The position numbers and the translations under genes are program-made. Below, one piece after another: positions 36,093 to 49,400 of a stretch of 64,000 bases of DNA; the stretch's first letter is position 1; every line of letters starts with the position of its first letter. Source of the stretch: Elysia chlorotica (Eukaryota; Mollusca; Gastropoda; Plakobranchidae); assembly GCA_003991915.1 (NCBI GenBank), contig RQTK01000152.1, positions 503,210 to 567,209 of the forward strand. The letters are read 5' to 3'. The notes below the pieces were generated by a model. That model worked only from the letters and a program-made list of their open reading frames with translations, ran no database searches and was not told where the DNA came from.

Positions 36093-36559
36093 GTATTCGA
36101 TCTGCAGACGTTATCAGCAGATGTGGTTTTGGCATTGAATCTGATCGATAAATAATAAAACAAAATATTTTTTATATCAGTTTTTGTTGTTCCTATTGTT
36201 GATTTTTTAATCTTATAGCGTAACAAACTAGATGATCGTTATCAATAATATAATTTTTTGTTTGTTCTAGAAGTAAAAATGCAACTTCAGAACGTCTAGG
36301 CCCAAGAAATCTGATATTGACCCTGTTCTGCCTTATTTGCCACCTGGCAATCGACATTCGGCAATGATGAAGAATGATCGTCAATATTTCTGGCACGTTG
36401 AAGGAAGAAGCTGCAACAAAGATGGCTACAAATAAATATTTTACTCCAAGAATGGACCCATCACATCGTTAAATTATATTTATATATTTTAGATATAATC
36501 TGCAACATAATGGATGGTGACTGGCATGTAAGTTGCCATGTGAACTGGACTTAGATCTA

Positions 36560-36733
36560 GAAAATGTATATATGCAACTATCAGAGTCTAGATCTAGATT
36601 CTAGTCTAGATCTAGATCTAGATCTTAGATCCTAGATTCTCTAGTCTAGATCTAGATCTAGATCTAGATTCTTAAATCTAGATCTAGAGCTATCTAGATC
36701 TAGATCTCTCTAGATCTAGATTCTAGATGTCGT
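36560..36733. repeat. TCTAGA/AGATCT palindromic hexamer cluster
   Basis: Dense, irregular overlaps of TCTAGA and AGATCT (unit CTAGAT), each locally self-complementary. Smaller clusters are near 36900, 37500, 37820, 60930-61040 and 63380-63515, so this is a dispersed low-complexity family. Confidence 0.85.
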
Positions 36734-36965
36734 TTTAGCAACTCAAGATTCTTTGATTAGAGAATCTGTGAATAATTCAGAGGCAAAGGTACAGGATCTG
36801 TTTCGTAAAGATTAATGATCTACTCCTAGATTTATTTTAGAGCGATAAACCAAGGCATCTAGATTCTCAGTATATTCTGTAGATTTTAGATCTAGATTAG
36901 ATAGCTAGAGAATCTAGATCTAGCTTAAAGTTAGGCCTAATTTTTAGTCTAATTCTAGAATTTAA

Positions 36966-37485
36966 TCCGTCTCAATCCTCATAGAGGATGTGCAGAGAAG
37001 AGCCACCAGGCTACTGCAGCAACCTCAAAGACAAATCATACCCCGAAAGATTGAGAAAACTAAAGCTACCTACATTAGAACATCGCAGACTGAGAGGTGA
37101 CATGATTGAGGTCTTCAAGTATCTACATGGCTACTACGATGTTGGCCAGCGGTAGAGAACTACGAGGCCATTCTTTGAAGTTACGAAAAGATAGATACAG
37201 CCTCGATCTCAGAGCAAACTTCTTCTCACAAAGAGTAATAGATGAATGGAACAACCTCACAGAAGAAGTGGTGACAGCACCAACAGTTAATGCTTTCAAA
37301 AGTCACCTGGACAAATTGTGGAAGAACCGCCCAAGCATGTACGAACAAGAATGCCAAATGTAAACTAGTACACATAGAAACGCCGGCCACGCATGCAATT
37401 AAACTCAGTATTTAAATAGGAACCGCGAACAGACCAAAAGGTCTACATCGCGGAAAAGTCTAGTCAAGTCAAGTCAAGTCATTTT
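36966..37485 (+). mobile_element. Degraded CR1-like LINE 3' fragment
   Basis: Translation in shifting frames gives the C-terminal text of CR1-type reverse transcriptases: YPERLRKLKLPTLEHRRLRG, GDMIEVFKYLHGYYD, then LDLRANFFSQRVIDEWNNL and FKSHLDKLWKN with a stop at about 37363. A 3' UTR and a (TCAAG)n tail follow at about 37461-37480. One frameshift separates the two blocks near 37106-37170. The insertion lies upstream of the zinc-finger gene. Confidence 0.8.
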
Positions 37486-37489
37486 GATT

Positions 37490-39300
37490 ATAACTCAAGA
37501 TTTAAGATATATATCTAGATCTAGATTTTTATTCAATTTTGATCTTGAAGAGAATAGAGTTAAACTAAAGTGTGAAAATGCTGGGGTTACTTTTCTAAGA
37601 GTGTGGTCTTCTGAAGCAGGAGTTCTAATATTGAGCCCTGCTCAGAAGTGATGTAGCCTATATGGCGGTCAAGAGGTCAGTAAATTTGGAAGTGGCAAAA
37701 ATCTAGTAACCAACTCTGGGTTGCTGTTCACGATAATAAAATGTGTCGCTGGCGTTGGACCTCATTAAGAAACCAAGGACCAACACACAGTTTTATAATC
37801 TTAAGTGTTTTCAAACAGAATCTAGATCTAAATATTTATTATATCCAGATCTAGCCTACAGTAATTGGCAGATCTTGAATGGCCATTGACATAGATCTGT
37901 TGTGTTTGGGGGCAGAGAGAAGCAGCAGCAGTAGCAACTGAGAAAAGTCAATTTTAAAAATGAATTTAAATAAGCATGAGAATGCTCCTTTCTAAAGCTG
38001 ATTAGCAACAAAGATGTTATGAATCCTCTATACATTGGGACAATAGCACTTATAGCACTTTTGTTCCAGATAAAAGATAATTCAAGACTCTTCAAAAAAC
38101 TGTAATACATTTAGAACCCACAATCCCAAATGATACATTGTAGCATGTCATGTATCTTTTTTTTAAATTAATAAAATTTACTAATTTCACACCTCACCAA
38201 TTCACCTCACAGGAAAACCCAACTTAGGGCATGTTATATACTCACAACACTCTCACACTACCTGTATCAAATATTTTTATTTGAGTGTGATAACAGATGA
38301 TCTAAATTCATTCAGTCAATCAGTGTCATTGTCGCTTGAGTGATTGATCCCATGGTGCTATTTCGGGGGCAATACCATCATTGCGCTAACACTTGACTAG
38401 CATTACCCTTTCAGTGTACTGAAAACCATTTGAAGGGACTTGGCATTAACTACTGTTTTAAACAATTAATACACTATGCATTCTTTAAAATGTACTAATT
38501 AAATTCCTCCTCCATTTTTGCTCTCAGCACCGGTCTAATTCAATCCACCCACTAGTAGGAGTAGCTATTTTTTATAATCTGGCTAATGGAATGCCCTCTA
38601 TTTGGGGCAGGGGCTCCTACCTGACTCGTATTATCAGTCATTTATAACTTAATACTTTGCTGGCTCATTGGGCTGGTCACTCTGGCACGTTTTATTGAGA
38701 CGTCAAGTTAATGAACCTCATCAGTGACTATGGAGATACTTTATCTTTGTTAAGAACATCAACCAATTAAAGATGATTGTTTTCTGAAGAAGGATCAATA
38801 AAGCCGAAATATTTACCCTTGTTGAGTTTTTTTGTCCATTATTTCAAATTGGTGACTTCTTTATTATTTCCACACATTTTTAGTTACCAGTGCAGCTTAA
38901 TTGATCCTTGAACTTCAAATATTTGTAGTACACGTTTCTAAAGTTGTGATTCAGACATTCTATGTATTCATTTTTAAAACCAATTTGAAATTCTTTCTTT
39001 ACCATTTAAAGTCCTTTGAAAATATTGGTAATATTTCTAAATTTATAAAGAGTTCTCTAAGCTCTTTTTTGTTGTTGTTTACATATTAGGTTGATGTGCC
39101 GTGTTAAATGCAAAAAACACAACAACAAACTCATTTTAATTCAGTGATTTAACCACACAGCAGAGCAGATAGGTGCAATGTATTATGTAAACAGTTCTGT
39201 ATAAGTAATAAACAGGAATGCCTGTGTGTAATGTTCTTTTACAACCCATTCTCAACTGATGCTGGATATCTTTTGCTCTGTCTGATATATTTTTACTACT
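37490..39300. other. Upstream region or 5' UTR intron of the zinc-finger gene
   Basis: AT-rich, with no coding exon recognised. It ends in a good acceptor (TTTCTTTTTACAG) at 39300-39312, which implies that a non-coding first exon lies somewhere upstream, possibly near 36 kb or in the N gap. Confidence 0.45.
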
Positions 39301-39315
39301 TTCTTTTTACAGATC

Positions 39316-40256
39316 ATGGAAAGTAACCAAAACTTAGACAGTCTTGGGGGTCTGCCATTAGACATGTGGGTAGCGTCACAACAGCAGCCACAGCCTCAGA
39401 TGTCTGTCCCAAGATCTGGCTTTCCTCAAGTTACTGAGTCACATTTAGGAAGAGAGTTTCTGGTGGAAAGAAGTAATTCTTCTCAATCCTCACTTGGTAT
39501 GGGTATTTCCCTATGTCTAAAACTCTTTTAAAAAGTTTTTCTTTTTTTAAATTTAGGATTAAAAAAAAATCACTAACCCCTTTTTTAAAATCAACTTGGG
39601 CTGTATATGTTTATAATAGTATTATGTAGCTGCCTCCCTGCTTTTAATTACAAACTATTTGGACCTTGGATATAGCGAAGTAAGTGGGCCAGCTCTAAAA
39701 CTTATATACGTCTGAGGTTTTGTTACAAGCAAGGTGGTAATAAACACATTTTTTTTTACTGTCTTTCTCAATTATTGAAAGTTTCCAAACAGCTTTCCCA
39801 TTTCCCAAAGTTATTTTACCTCATTCATTAGCTAAAACTTGGTTTTCAATCATGAGCATTACAGAACTGAAAATGAACCCGAGTAACTGCGCAATTCAAA
39901 CCTACACCGAGATTATTGTACCAAGAGCTGATTAGGGATCTTTTAAAAAGTTAAGGCCTATGTGTGTGTGTACTGTGGCTTTTTGATCTGAAAAGTAAGA
40001 TTAACAAACATCTACGAAGTGTTTGCGTGAATTCGAGGTTCAGGGGCATGCATGCTATGTACGTTCGTAAAATTAGGTGTGAGAGAAACCTCCATATTCT
40101 CCTCCCTCCTATTCTAATGTTCTAGATACTAGCACTCCGTCGCAACACATTTAACAAAGTTCGTTTTCCCATTGTCATTAATCGAGATAAGTGATGCATT
40201 ACTAAACTAGATTTAGCACCGGCCGGTTAACATAATGAGAGAGGGGGGGGGAGAGA

Positions 40257-40307
<51 letters not shown>

Positions 40308-43300
40308 AGAGATATATACATATATTAAAAATATATAGAATTAACTATATTTAAGGGGGTTTGGGTCCCTTTTACCTCCTTTGTGAACTTCAATTTAGAA
40401 TTAAAGGAGAGCTATTTTCGATGCCATGGTCATTGAAAATTGAGACCTGATTTACATGTAATTTGTAAGTGAAAATTAAACGAACCCTTAATGTTTGCCT
40501 GTCACTGTCAAAGCTCGGTCAAAACAGAGGTGGAATATAACTAAACACCCCCCCACTCAAAGGCACAGCTGACACAGTGACAGTGATTCTGTGCATGTGG
40601 TGAGGGAGGAACCAATTATTAAGCCAAATAAACATGACCATTCATTGCTCCTCCCCCTGTGCAGATTCACAAAGAGAGAGATAGGGGGGGGTGGGGGGAC
40701 GGCAGAGACAGAGGCGCACTTGGCTGTGTCGGGCGGCACAATGAAAGCTGGGAAAATGGTCTATCATCACCCGCCAGACAGCATTGGCGACAGAGTTCAA
40801 ACAATGATTTTACACCTGCCTCCCCTAGAAACCTGTGCTAACTAGCTCTGTCACTTTGCTCAAACTTACCTACTGAAGGGAGTGGCAGCACGGAACCTTA
40901 ATCAGCTGATCACTCAGTAGCCACACATACACATCCACACCCAGTCAATTTTTGCTTATCAAGCATGCTTGATTATGATCTCTCAACAAATTGGACACCA
41001 ACTTTATGTGTACTGCACTATGCCCTAGATTTTCATAGCTCTGTATTGGCAAAGGAAAGCTCAACCACTACTTCGTTACATCCAAGGCTACGTTAAATCA
41101 CTTTGTTAGGCCAGAGGCTTTATATAAGGGAAAAAAATCGTCTCTAGGATAGTGTCCGTTTCGTTAAGTCTGATGTTGCTATGTGCGGGGTCCACTGTTC
41201 TTACATTTTTAGCATGGGTTGTGTTTTAACAAAAAATTTTGTTTTTAAATTTTCCTCCCATTTTTTCATTTCTTCTATTGCTATGTAATAGTCAAAAACA
41301 TGATTCCTCAATATCTATTTTTCTCATACAATTCTCTTCAATAGGATTTATGGGGTGTTGGGTGTATCTAAAAAACAAGTGTTATATCAAATTTAGTCCA
41401 CATTATGCTAACCTAGTGGTCAATATCAAATTTGCTTGGGTCAGCCATAAAATATGTCTTGGGAGTGAATTAGTAAATGGAGATCAGTGTGATGTATAGG
41501 AGCAGGGTCTGATCATACAGCTTATCACAATATTCGGATTTGAAATTGGGGACTTATGTATAGAATGACATGAATTGAATTTTTTTTCTTAAGTGAACTC
41601 ACAATGCAGGCAGAAATTTTGTTCCATTTAGAATTGTCTATTATACAATGAATGATTTTTATTACTCTTGGTATATTTTGTATACATGTACATGCATATA
41701 TTATGTTACTCACAATTTCCGTCATCATTCCATATTTTTTTCCCAGTGGCACCAATAGAACATCTCAAATTTCAACAGCACCAGCAGCTCCATCATAGTG
41801 TTCCTGATTCTTCTCATGGTCCTCAAGATAGGTCAGCTTGGTCTCATTTACTTTCTTTAGAGCCTTCCATGGCACACTCTGTTGGTCTTGCTGGATCATT
41901 GCCTACAACTCAGCATTTACAAAGCCCTTTTCCAGCTGGACTAATGAAGAGCAACATTGGTTTCACTGAAACATCCAAAGTTCTAGGGCATCTACCAATG
42001 CATAATCCTCCTGCCAGTACTAGCGCTTCATTTATGCAAGGTAGCCACCATGACTTGCCTTTTCGAGGTTTGTCTCAAGAAAATGTGTCACATCATCTGA
42101 ACCAACTAATGAATTTATCCAAAAATATGGCTGGCGCAGTGAAGGTACCACTTTCGAAGCCCTTGACTGTTTCTACAGAATTTTCTTCTCTTGAGAGCTC
42201 AGGTGATTATTCCCCAGTGTCTCCACCAGCTGCTCCCCCAGCATACGGTGACTCTCTGCTGGACCATGCTAGACAAGGCAAGCCCGGAAAGATGCTGAAC
42301 AGAGAACATTCAAGCTCAGCTTTGCCAGTGAGTCACACCCAGCTGCAAGGCCTCCGAGAAAGAATAGGCACTCAACCGGGCGTGATGGGCTGCACTGGAG
42401 GTTACAACACCACACAGCCATCACTGAATGCACTTTCCCACATGTCTTTTCCTGTTTCATTGGCTAACGCACAGAAACCATTTGCAAGTCCTTCCGACAT
42501 GCCGTTAGATATGACTACAGCTGTGTCTGGAAAATCTACCTTTAGTCGTGAGGACTTGGCCAAACAAACTGAGAATTTAGTAGCTCCGTTATCCACACAT
42601 TATGACAGCAGTAAAGTACCATCAGAAAACTTCACATTAAACTATGAAACAAATGAGCACTTACATAATGTTGGTTCATCATTAAACTCAACGAGTGAGA
42701 GAAGAGAAATGTATTCTCTTACACAAAGGACTTTGAAATCTGATACCGTTTGTGAATCTTTAAACCCGCCAACTCCTTCAAATGCAGCTTTTTTGACACC
42801 ACACGTTTTATCGATATCTCAAGAGAAGAGCTCAAAGTTACCTAAAAGTACCCCAAAGAAGTCAAATTTCTACGGCAGAGATGCTTCTTTGTTTTCTTTT
42901 TCTAACAATGATGCAGAGGCTACTAATACACCTGTTGTATCCATAGCAGCTAGTCAAGCTTTCAACATTACACCCAGCACAGTCAACTTAAAAAAAGATT
43001 CTGAGAATGATATTCTCCAAGAAGGGGTTAAGGCTTTTGTTGACAGCAATCAATCCTCCATTATTAAAAATTCGTATATGCATGCTAATGTTCTAGCTGA
43101 AGATAAACCATTACCCATTGACAGTCCATTAGAAAGTTTGAAGGATTCTGTATTTGTTCCAAATGCTGTATTTGATGCATCAGAAGTTAATAAGCATTCT
43201 GTTTCTTCGGTAATGCCTGCCCCAGTTTCTCTCACTGAGCATCTTCCTAGCAAAGATGTTCCTTGTTGCAGTTCTTTTGCAGAAAATTCTCAAAGTGTAG

Positions 43301-45537
43301 AAGATCAAGAGAATTTTTTTCATTTGTCACAACCTTCAGTTGATATGGATAAGGAAATAAGCTTAACCCAAAACAATGAGCACCATGGTGAAAAAGTTAT
43401 TGACTCTGATATTGTAAAATTTCAAGCATCTTCAAATTGTAAAACACCAAAGGGTAGAAAGAGAAAAGGTCTAGGTGCAAGCAAAAGGGCCAAAAAACAA
43501 ACTGCAAAAAAAGCCAAAATGCTAGCAAGTGCACCGCCTGGATCAGTGGTACCTCAAAGTGTAGTGGTATTAGAGAGAACTGATATTATACCTTGTCTCT
43601 CTGAAGAAACGGCCCAAGCTGATGGTATTGAAGAACCAAAATCAACTGAAGAAGATGCACAGTACACTGTTCCTGGTAAAAGAGGTGTAGGGAAAAAGAT
43701 GCGCAAAAAGGCTAAAGTTGATGATGAAGAGAATGCACCAAGACGAAGCTCAAGTCGAAAATCTAAAGACAATGCCATGAGGTTAATTGAGCTGCAGGCA
43801 GATGCAGGCTTTGTAAGCATTCCTGGTGTAGATGACGAGCTGCTTCCCACAAGAATGAATCGTAAAAGGACTCAAGCAAATTCAACAATTAAAGCTCCTC
43901 ATCCAGATGACTCTGTGCTAAGTGATTTGAGTGAAGACAGTAGCTCATCAGAAACTCAGGTAGAAAAAGATAAAGATGATGATTATGTTGTTGATGCAGA
44001 GGAGGCTGCAGCAATGGAAAAAGATGAACTTGTAGATAAAGAAAGGTTAAGTAATAAAACATTTGTTAGCAAGAAAAAACCAGGTTCCTTAAGAATATCT
44101 ATTAAACTAAGTGGAGATTCTTCAGCAGAAATAGTTTCAGGTATTGAAGATTCACCTGTTAAGAAAAAAAGAAAGCCTGTGAAGAAAAAGAACTTGAAGA
44201 GTAAACCAAAAGGAAACATATTACCAGAAAGCGAGGATCTGACATCAAGCAATAACCCACCTAAAGAGGATTCAAAAGAGCAACCTAATGAGGATTCTAA
44301 AGAGCAAGTGAATGCCCCACCCAATTCTTCTGATCTTGTTCAAACATCTTTAATGGAGAAGTACTTTTCTTCAGCGTCAGCTTCAAAACAAAATCTCAGT
44401 TTTAAACCTGAAAATAAATCAGTTAAAACTGGAAAATTGGTAGGGAGGAAATTTGACCAAAAGCTTTCCAAAAACTTAGTGGGTAAAAATTCAAAGGTAT
44501 GTGTAAAAAAGAAGCGGCTCCTTCCAAGTAAGGATAATGCTGGTTCCAACTCATTGAAACAGTGCTTAGGTTCAAAAGATGCACTACCCAAATTCAGATG
44601 TGGCTATTGCCCTCAACGCTACCATACCAAACTAGATTTGCTTACTCATATGGATGAACACATGTCAGAAATGGAAAATAAAGATGGTGGCAAGGATTTT
44701 ACTGAAACAAAGATTAAGAATCATGATGAAAAAACTTCAGCACAACATAATCTGCCAGATAAAAATGACCACAAACCTATAGAGGAAAAAGTTCCTTCTA
44801 AAGATAAATCAGATTTGTTTGCACTTCAGAAATTTAAGTGTGGTGAATGTGAGAGAGTGTTTAAGTCAAAATCTCTTCTTCTGGATCATGTTAGATCCCA
44901 CACTGCAGACAAACCATTTGAATGTGACATTTGTCACAAGTGCTTTGCAGAAAGAACTTTATTGTCAACTCATCGCAAGACGCATGGGCAAGAAAATTTG
45001 CTCCGTTGCCAATTGTGTAGTAAGGCCTTTATTCACAAGGCGGATCTGAATAACCACATGCAGTCCCATCCTAAAAGAATAGGAGGCCCACATTCACTGA
45101 AAAGCTCTGATTCCAAAAATGTGAAACAGGAAAAACCATTAGATTCAAAATCTCAAGCATTAAAAAAAGCAAGCTTTGCTTCTGCTCTCAGTGGTGATGT
45201 GTATGACTCTGGCAATAGCAATGGTGTTCCTGGTGTTCTTGTTCTGAAGAGAAAAGACCCGGCTGTTGTCATGGAGAAAAAAAACAAGCCAGAAAGTCTT
45301 ACTAAAAGAATTGCTCTTGAGCATGGAATGTCCAGCATTACGGCAAATTTGGCAAATCCTCAGAGCAGTATTGTCAGCAAAGTAGTGAAAGCTGATAAGA
45401 TAGAATTAGATGATGAAGGAGAGAAGAAACCTGCAGGCAAAATTTCTGAGAGCTCAAAAGAGGAGGCTTCTTCTGATGTTTGCACCTGTAAAGAATGTCC
45501 TGAATGTGTTACAAGGTTTTTAGCAAGTTTTGTTTGA
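39316..45537 (+). CDS. Large nuclear C2H2 zinc-finger protein, two coding exons, 1323 aa
   Basis: Exon 39316-39496 (from ATG, phase 1, donor G|GTATGG) joins exon 41747-45537 (acceptor TTTTTCCCAG); the joined frame is open to TGA. The start is the first in-frame ATG after an acceptor at 39311-39312. The long N-terminal two thirds is Ser/Pro/His/Gln-rich and probably disordered. A Lys/Arg-rich patch (KGRKRKG...KRAKK, about residues 628-652) is a likely nuclear localisation or AT-hook-like segment, followed by an acidic stretch (about 795-820). Four canonical C2H2 fingers (C-x2-C-x12-H-x3-H) lie near residues 1010, 1090, 1118 and 1146; fingers 2 and 3 are joined by a TADKPF linker close to the TGEKPF type. 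The tail ends in a cysteine cluster (CTCKECPEC) that may be an incomplete fifth finger. A DNA-binding regulator is inferred; I do not recognise an ortholog. Intron 1 holds a transposon. Confidence 0.9.
39657..41197 (-). mobile_element. Inverted-repeat element family 1, long copy with insertions
   Basis: Reverse-orientation relative of 26717-27692. The left end reads GGACCTTGGATATAGCGAAG (outer CAGT lost) and the right end TTGCTATGTGCGGGGTCCACTG. Internal blocks match in order, for example CTCTGTCACTTTGCTCAAAC near 40845 and TTGGCGACAGAGTTCAAACA near 40785. It is about 0.55 kb longer than the other copy; the extra sequence includes the GA array at 40236-40304. It fills most of zinc-finger intron 1. 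Confidence 0.75.
40236..40304. repeat. (GA)n microsatellite with G run
   Basis: GA tract preceded by a run of G, inside the transposon copy in zinc-finger intron 1. Confidence 0.9.
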
Positions 45538-46023
45538 TTTTGCCTGCTGTTACTTTGCATAATGTTCCCAAATGCATTTTTCAAATTGAATCCCTTCCCC
45601 TGGTTGAAGAATATTTTTGAAATGTTCTAACTTGGTACCCTGAGGACTTATCTTTTAAAATACGAAACTTTCTCTATCTGTAGCAAATACATTCCTTGAC
45701 ATTTTTCTTCTCTTTTTAGTTAATTTGCTAAAATATACTGGCCGTGTACAAATTCACTTTGGAACTCTCATTTTACTTTAAAACATGATTTTCCTAGCAA
45801 AGGGCACTCAATATAATGACTACATTAAATTAATGACATAGAGTATATTTAGTGTAAGAAGTCAGTAACTGTTGGACACTGTATAAGCAGTTAAGAAAAA
45901 TATCACAGCAGCTATCTTCCATTGTACATGGCTAACCCTAATGCCTTTAAAATGGACACGTAGCACCAGATCTAAATACATAGTTCGTCACTAAAAATGT
46001 TAAGATCAAACCGAAAGACAGTA

Positions 46024-46467
46024 CAGTGGAAACCCCATAGCTTAAATTGCTTTAGATTTGGTATAAACTTTGAATTAAGAGAAGTCTAATTACAAAAGGG
46101 AGCATAACTGAACCACTAAAGTGTTAAAATAAGTAGACAACATCATGCATTTAAAAAAAACTGCGTTTATGAGTTTCCTAGTTTTCTTTCTGTAAAAAAT
46201 CTTTCTGTAAAAAATCTTCTCCCACCCCTTTTCTTTTTAAGTTCGTCATGGTAGCAATAAGCATCGACTTCTGTTTGACAGATAGTACTTTTGTAATGTC
46301 TATTTGTGGTGTGAGCTTCAAATAAAGAGAATGAAACGAGGAAAACATCAAATGTGAGTTAATTTTTAAAGGCGAAGATAAAAAAAATCTATTGTCTTGG
46401 AAAATTTGGTTTATGGGAAATTTGAATTATCACTAATATCAGACTTAGTTTTGTGAGGTTTCCACTG
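46024..46467 (+). mobile_element. 444-bp TA-flanked inverted-repeat element, family 2 (MITE)
   Basis: Starts CAGTGGAAACCCCATAGC and ends with the inverse of CAGTGGAAACCTCACAAAAC. The outer 11 bases are perfect inverted repeats, flanked by TA (46022-46023 and 46468-46469). A second terminus of the same family lies at 62534. No transposase is present. It is a Tc1/mariner/pogo-superfamily type by its TA duplication and CAGTG end. It sits in the probable 3' UTR and contributes an AATAAA at about 46321. Confidence 0.8.
46187..46218. repeat. 16-bp tandem duplication
   Basis: CTTTCTGTAAAAAAT plus one base occurs twice in a row inside the family 2 element. Confidence 0.8.
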
Positions 46468-49400
46468 TAATACATTATAGATTAATAATTTGTTTATACA
46501 ATAAGTCAGCTAAATGACAGCATGGATGGACAAACAAGAAAATTTTCAATTCTGATCTAAGCTGTTTCTCTGCTTAAAACTTTTAAAACAAATTTAAAAC
46601 ACTGCTGGTTGTAGCCAAATGTTTTGCATTTGTTTCTAGATCTTATTGTGCTCCTCTGTTTTCTCTTTTTGCAAAGGAAAATCATGATCCTTTTCATTTC
46701 ATATAAGCGAAAGGAGAAAAAAGATTAAAAACAATTACCGTAAATGTTTGACTATTAACACATTTGAATAATAGAGATAGTCTTTTTTTTTCCTCCTACA
46801 TGTATCTAAATGCATGGTCCTAAGACAGCTCTTGAGAGTGCATTACGTTTGCATCATTTTTCTGGTTATTTTGTCACTAGTTGTATTCTACTTTGTTTTA
46901 AATTGTGAAATAAGTACAGAGCTTGCTTTTAGTTTTGGCATTGCCCTCATGTAGTTTCACCCTTTTAGTTTTAAAAGTGTTTATGATTTTATTGTGATTT
47001 AATGTTGTTATACATTTATTCCCAGTCCTTATCTCACCCAAAAGGAAAAACAGAAAAAAAAGTACAGGATGAACCCATTTTTCACTACAGGTGAAAATTG
47101 AATTAATCAAGTATATTTAAGTTTTACTCTGTTCTATTTATTCCTAATGTTCTTTATCTGGAAAAAAAATTTTGTTTTTTCAACAAAGTGTGTGCGCCTA
47201 GTCTATATTAGAAGTGTATTTGTGCCAAACTTATGGTAGTGGTATGCAGGAATCATTTAATGCTTATTCATTTATTTTTTTTTTAAGTACAAATATTGCA
47301 GATAGTAGAAACATGTATGGCAAAGCCCAGCATTTTTGTTTTGTTTATTTGTTTATTTTCATTTATTATTTTTAGGAATTGAAAATGGTTATGTCTCATG
47401 TGCGTATAATTTTGGGGAACCCAATAAAAGTTAAGGATCATTTAATGCTATTTGGCACATCTGGTGCAACATAATTATTGTGACTCTGAGTTATGTTTCA
47501 CACTATATGTATTAACTCGTTTGAGACTTTGCTGAGGGTTGTTCACCTATTGTATTGCTACAGTACATGCATCATGTTGGTCTAGTATTACAGATAATAG
47601 GAAAATAAAAGAGCTGTGTGGTCTCAAACTTTTTATAGCTTGATGAATACCTTTTAAAGTTGTATACTGTTTCACGTGTAAAATCCAGATATTTGTTATT
47701 GGATGTCTTGTTAAATTTATTCTTATATCTAGGGGAGAGCATTTCTGAATGATATTTTCCCCAAACAGCACTGTAAAGTATGTGTTAAGCAAGGTGGAGA
47801 ATTATGTTTTATATTATTTTCTTTTTTTCTGGATGATACTGAATAGATAAAAGCAAAAGTGATACATCTATTTATCTATGTCGGCTGAATCTGAAATAGG
47901 TCCACTGTTATAGATCAACCAGAAAATAGGTTTACATGCTACTTCTTGGGAATAAATTTGTCTTGACTATGAAGGCCTTTTTTCTATACATTGAATCTTC
48001 CCGATAACTACTGCATACATTCATGGTAAATTATCTTGTTTTAAAAATGGGATAGGGAAAGTCTCGTGAATAAATTTGTGCAAATCTCCAATGTGTTATG
48101 ATGGGATTGGAGTTACATTTGTTCTTTAGAGAGAGAAAGAGGGGCCCTCTCTCCCTCTCTCCAGGTTTAATGTCTCCTAGGTTCCCCTGAGGGATCCCAT
48201 AAGGTGACAGGAGAATAACATTTGATGTGGATTAAACAACTTATGAGCTGTGGAGTTAAATTTGACCCCTATTTTGGAAGAAAGCAATTTTGAAAGCTGG
48301 GTTCATTATCTGGAAAGCCTTTCCATTTGCATTCATTCATTCAACTAGTGTTTGACTTGACTACTTTTAGAACATTGAGAAGCCCAGAAAAGGGTACAAT
48401 ATGCATGTGGTCAAAGTCATAGACAGTCGTGCTCTGTGTATGGTATTACTGCAATTTTATCTTAACACCGACATAGTTTTCTTATGTTGTATAAAAATAG
48501 GAAAGAAAAAGTGACTGTTCATTGTTGTGAGGCTATTATAAAATGATATGTGCACTTGTGTATATTTAAAGGTGAATTTTGGTTTTGAATTTCAAGAGAG
48601 CAAAGATTTTTATGCCGACTGGATTAATGTCAATTTGTAGATCTATTTGAAAATACATGTATTATGTTCCTACATTAATGTTTGATCTGAAATCTTTTTT
48701 TATATGAACATTATCTTAATATTTACAAGAAATAGCGAAAAACTGGAAAACTAATAAAAGCCTCTAAAGTGGAAGCTAGACATGTTTTTGCTGCCAAATA
48801 TAAAAAATTTTTATAATTTGTATTACACTATCAGTGTAATTTCGGAAAAACCAGCACCTATTATGTCTTTTTTTCGCAATCACCATTATCAGATAGGTTC
48901 TGTACTTACAAACAAAAACACTAGGTATCATTTGAATTAGGAAGTGGTGAAAATTATGTATGTCTGTCACCTGCTGATCAAGGAAAGTATGATTTTTTTT
49001 CATTAACAGTTAAGTTTCTTTTGCCTTATTTGAAAATGTTCCTTATTAAATGATATGAGAATGACATTTGCCATATTTAAATTCTGCTTGCTGTATCACT
49101 GGTTCCTTTTCTTCCCTTCTCTGTGGTTGAGGTTTTATTATTTTTTCTCAGTAGGTATCTCTCTCTCCTGTAGATCATTTTACTGAAGACTCTTTATTTT
49201 TATTCTCTTCATCTTCATTAAATATCAAATATCACCACTTGAGATACTAATAGCAATTCAGGCACCCATAAATTAATTGGCAGTCTTTACTTTAAACATA
49301 AAACGTGTATAATACGGGCTCCACAGAAAGATGCACAAATAATAGCAAATGTTATGCAATAGAAAGATGCAAAATATGTAAGTGAAATAAGAGGAACAAG

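Noticed and set aside
35821..36226. Poly-Phe, poly-Arg and poly-Glu frames
   Set aside because: They are translations of the CTT/polypyrimidine tract.
36422..36472. Short frame MATNKYFTPRMDPSHR with a good Kozak context
   Set aside because: Only 16 residues and no evidence of transcription. It might be a uORF of the zinc-finger transcript but cannot be supported.
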